Shown: piece by piece, positions 35,371 to 35,451 of the stretch
Layout of the letters: each line of letters opens with the position of its first letter
Numbering within the stretch: position 1 is the first letter of the stretch
NCBI GenBank assembly: GCA_937960465.1
Contig: CALGPO010000032.1
Span: forward strand, 1-35,451
Direction of reading: 5' to 3'
DNA from: an uncultured bacterium
Lineage (GTDB): Bacteria; Nitrospirota; Thermodesulfovibrionia; Thermodesulfovibrionales; Dissulfurispiraceae
Length of the DNA: 35,451 nt
The notes under the pieces: model-generated
Databases searched by the model: none
Seen by the model: the letters and a program-made list of their open reading frames with translations, nothing else
What the model was told of the DNA's origin: nothing
Translations under genes and position numbers: made by a program

Positions 35371-35451
35371 GGTTTTAAGGGAAGAAATAACACCGAGGAA
35401 GAGGGTTTGCTATATGATCAAAAGAGTCAATTTCCTTATATTATCTTCAAA

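Overview
The window is a gene-dense chromosomal segment of a diderm bacterium. Gene content and style are reminiscent of Nitrospirota, but that is inference. It carries mostly housekeeping genes: ruvB, queH, DUF2905, spoIID-like, queA, SPOR, phoH, 7TM-HD (pgpH-like), ybeY, a dgkA-PAP2 fusion, typA, prepilin peptidase, an MNT/HEPN pair, recG, nusA, rimP, a DUF3786-like protein, an ABC-2 exporter, secG, tpiA, MFS, ilvB, ilvN, a LeuA/homocitrate-synthase-like enzyme, CorC-like, rubredoxin, a ferritin-like protein, dapB, yacG, apbE and uvrA. A TdeIII-like restriction-modification (R-M) operon (5' end outside the window) abuts ruvB. The unusual signals are: (1) non-coding inverted-repeat (MITE-like) elements of three kinds. 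F1 is 217 bp, with two full copies and one truncated copy. F2 is about 223 bp, one copy, distantly related to F1. F3 is a 54-82 bp nested hairpin with three copies; (2) an internally deleted scrap of the restriction endonuclease gene (66/67 nt plus 15/15 nt) trapped between two F1 copies about 21.5 kb from the intact gene; (3) short 'word-like' tandem repeats inside conserved genes (queA, SPOR, ybeY, pilD, recG, uvrA, apbE, spoIID), including a UvrA whose roughly 115-aa insertion domain is replaced by about 26 aa of repeat-derived sequence; (4) a HEPN gene interrupted by an in-frame amber codon. I saw no CRISPR array, tRNA or rRNA. All calls come from reading the sequence and ORF translations; no searches were run.
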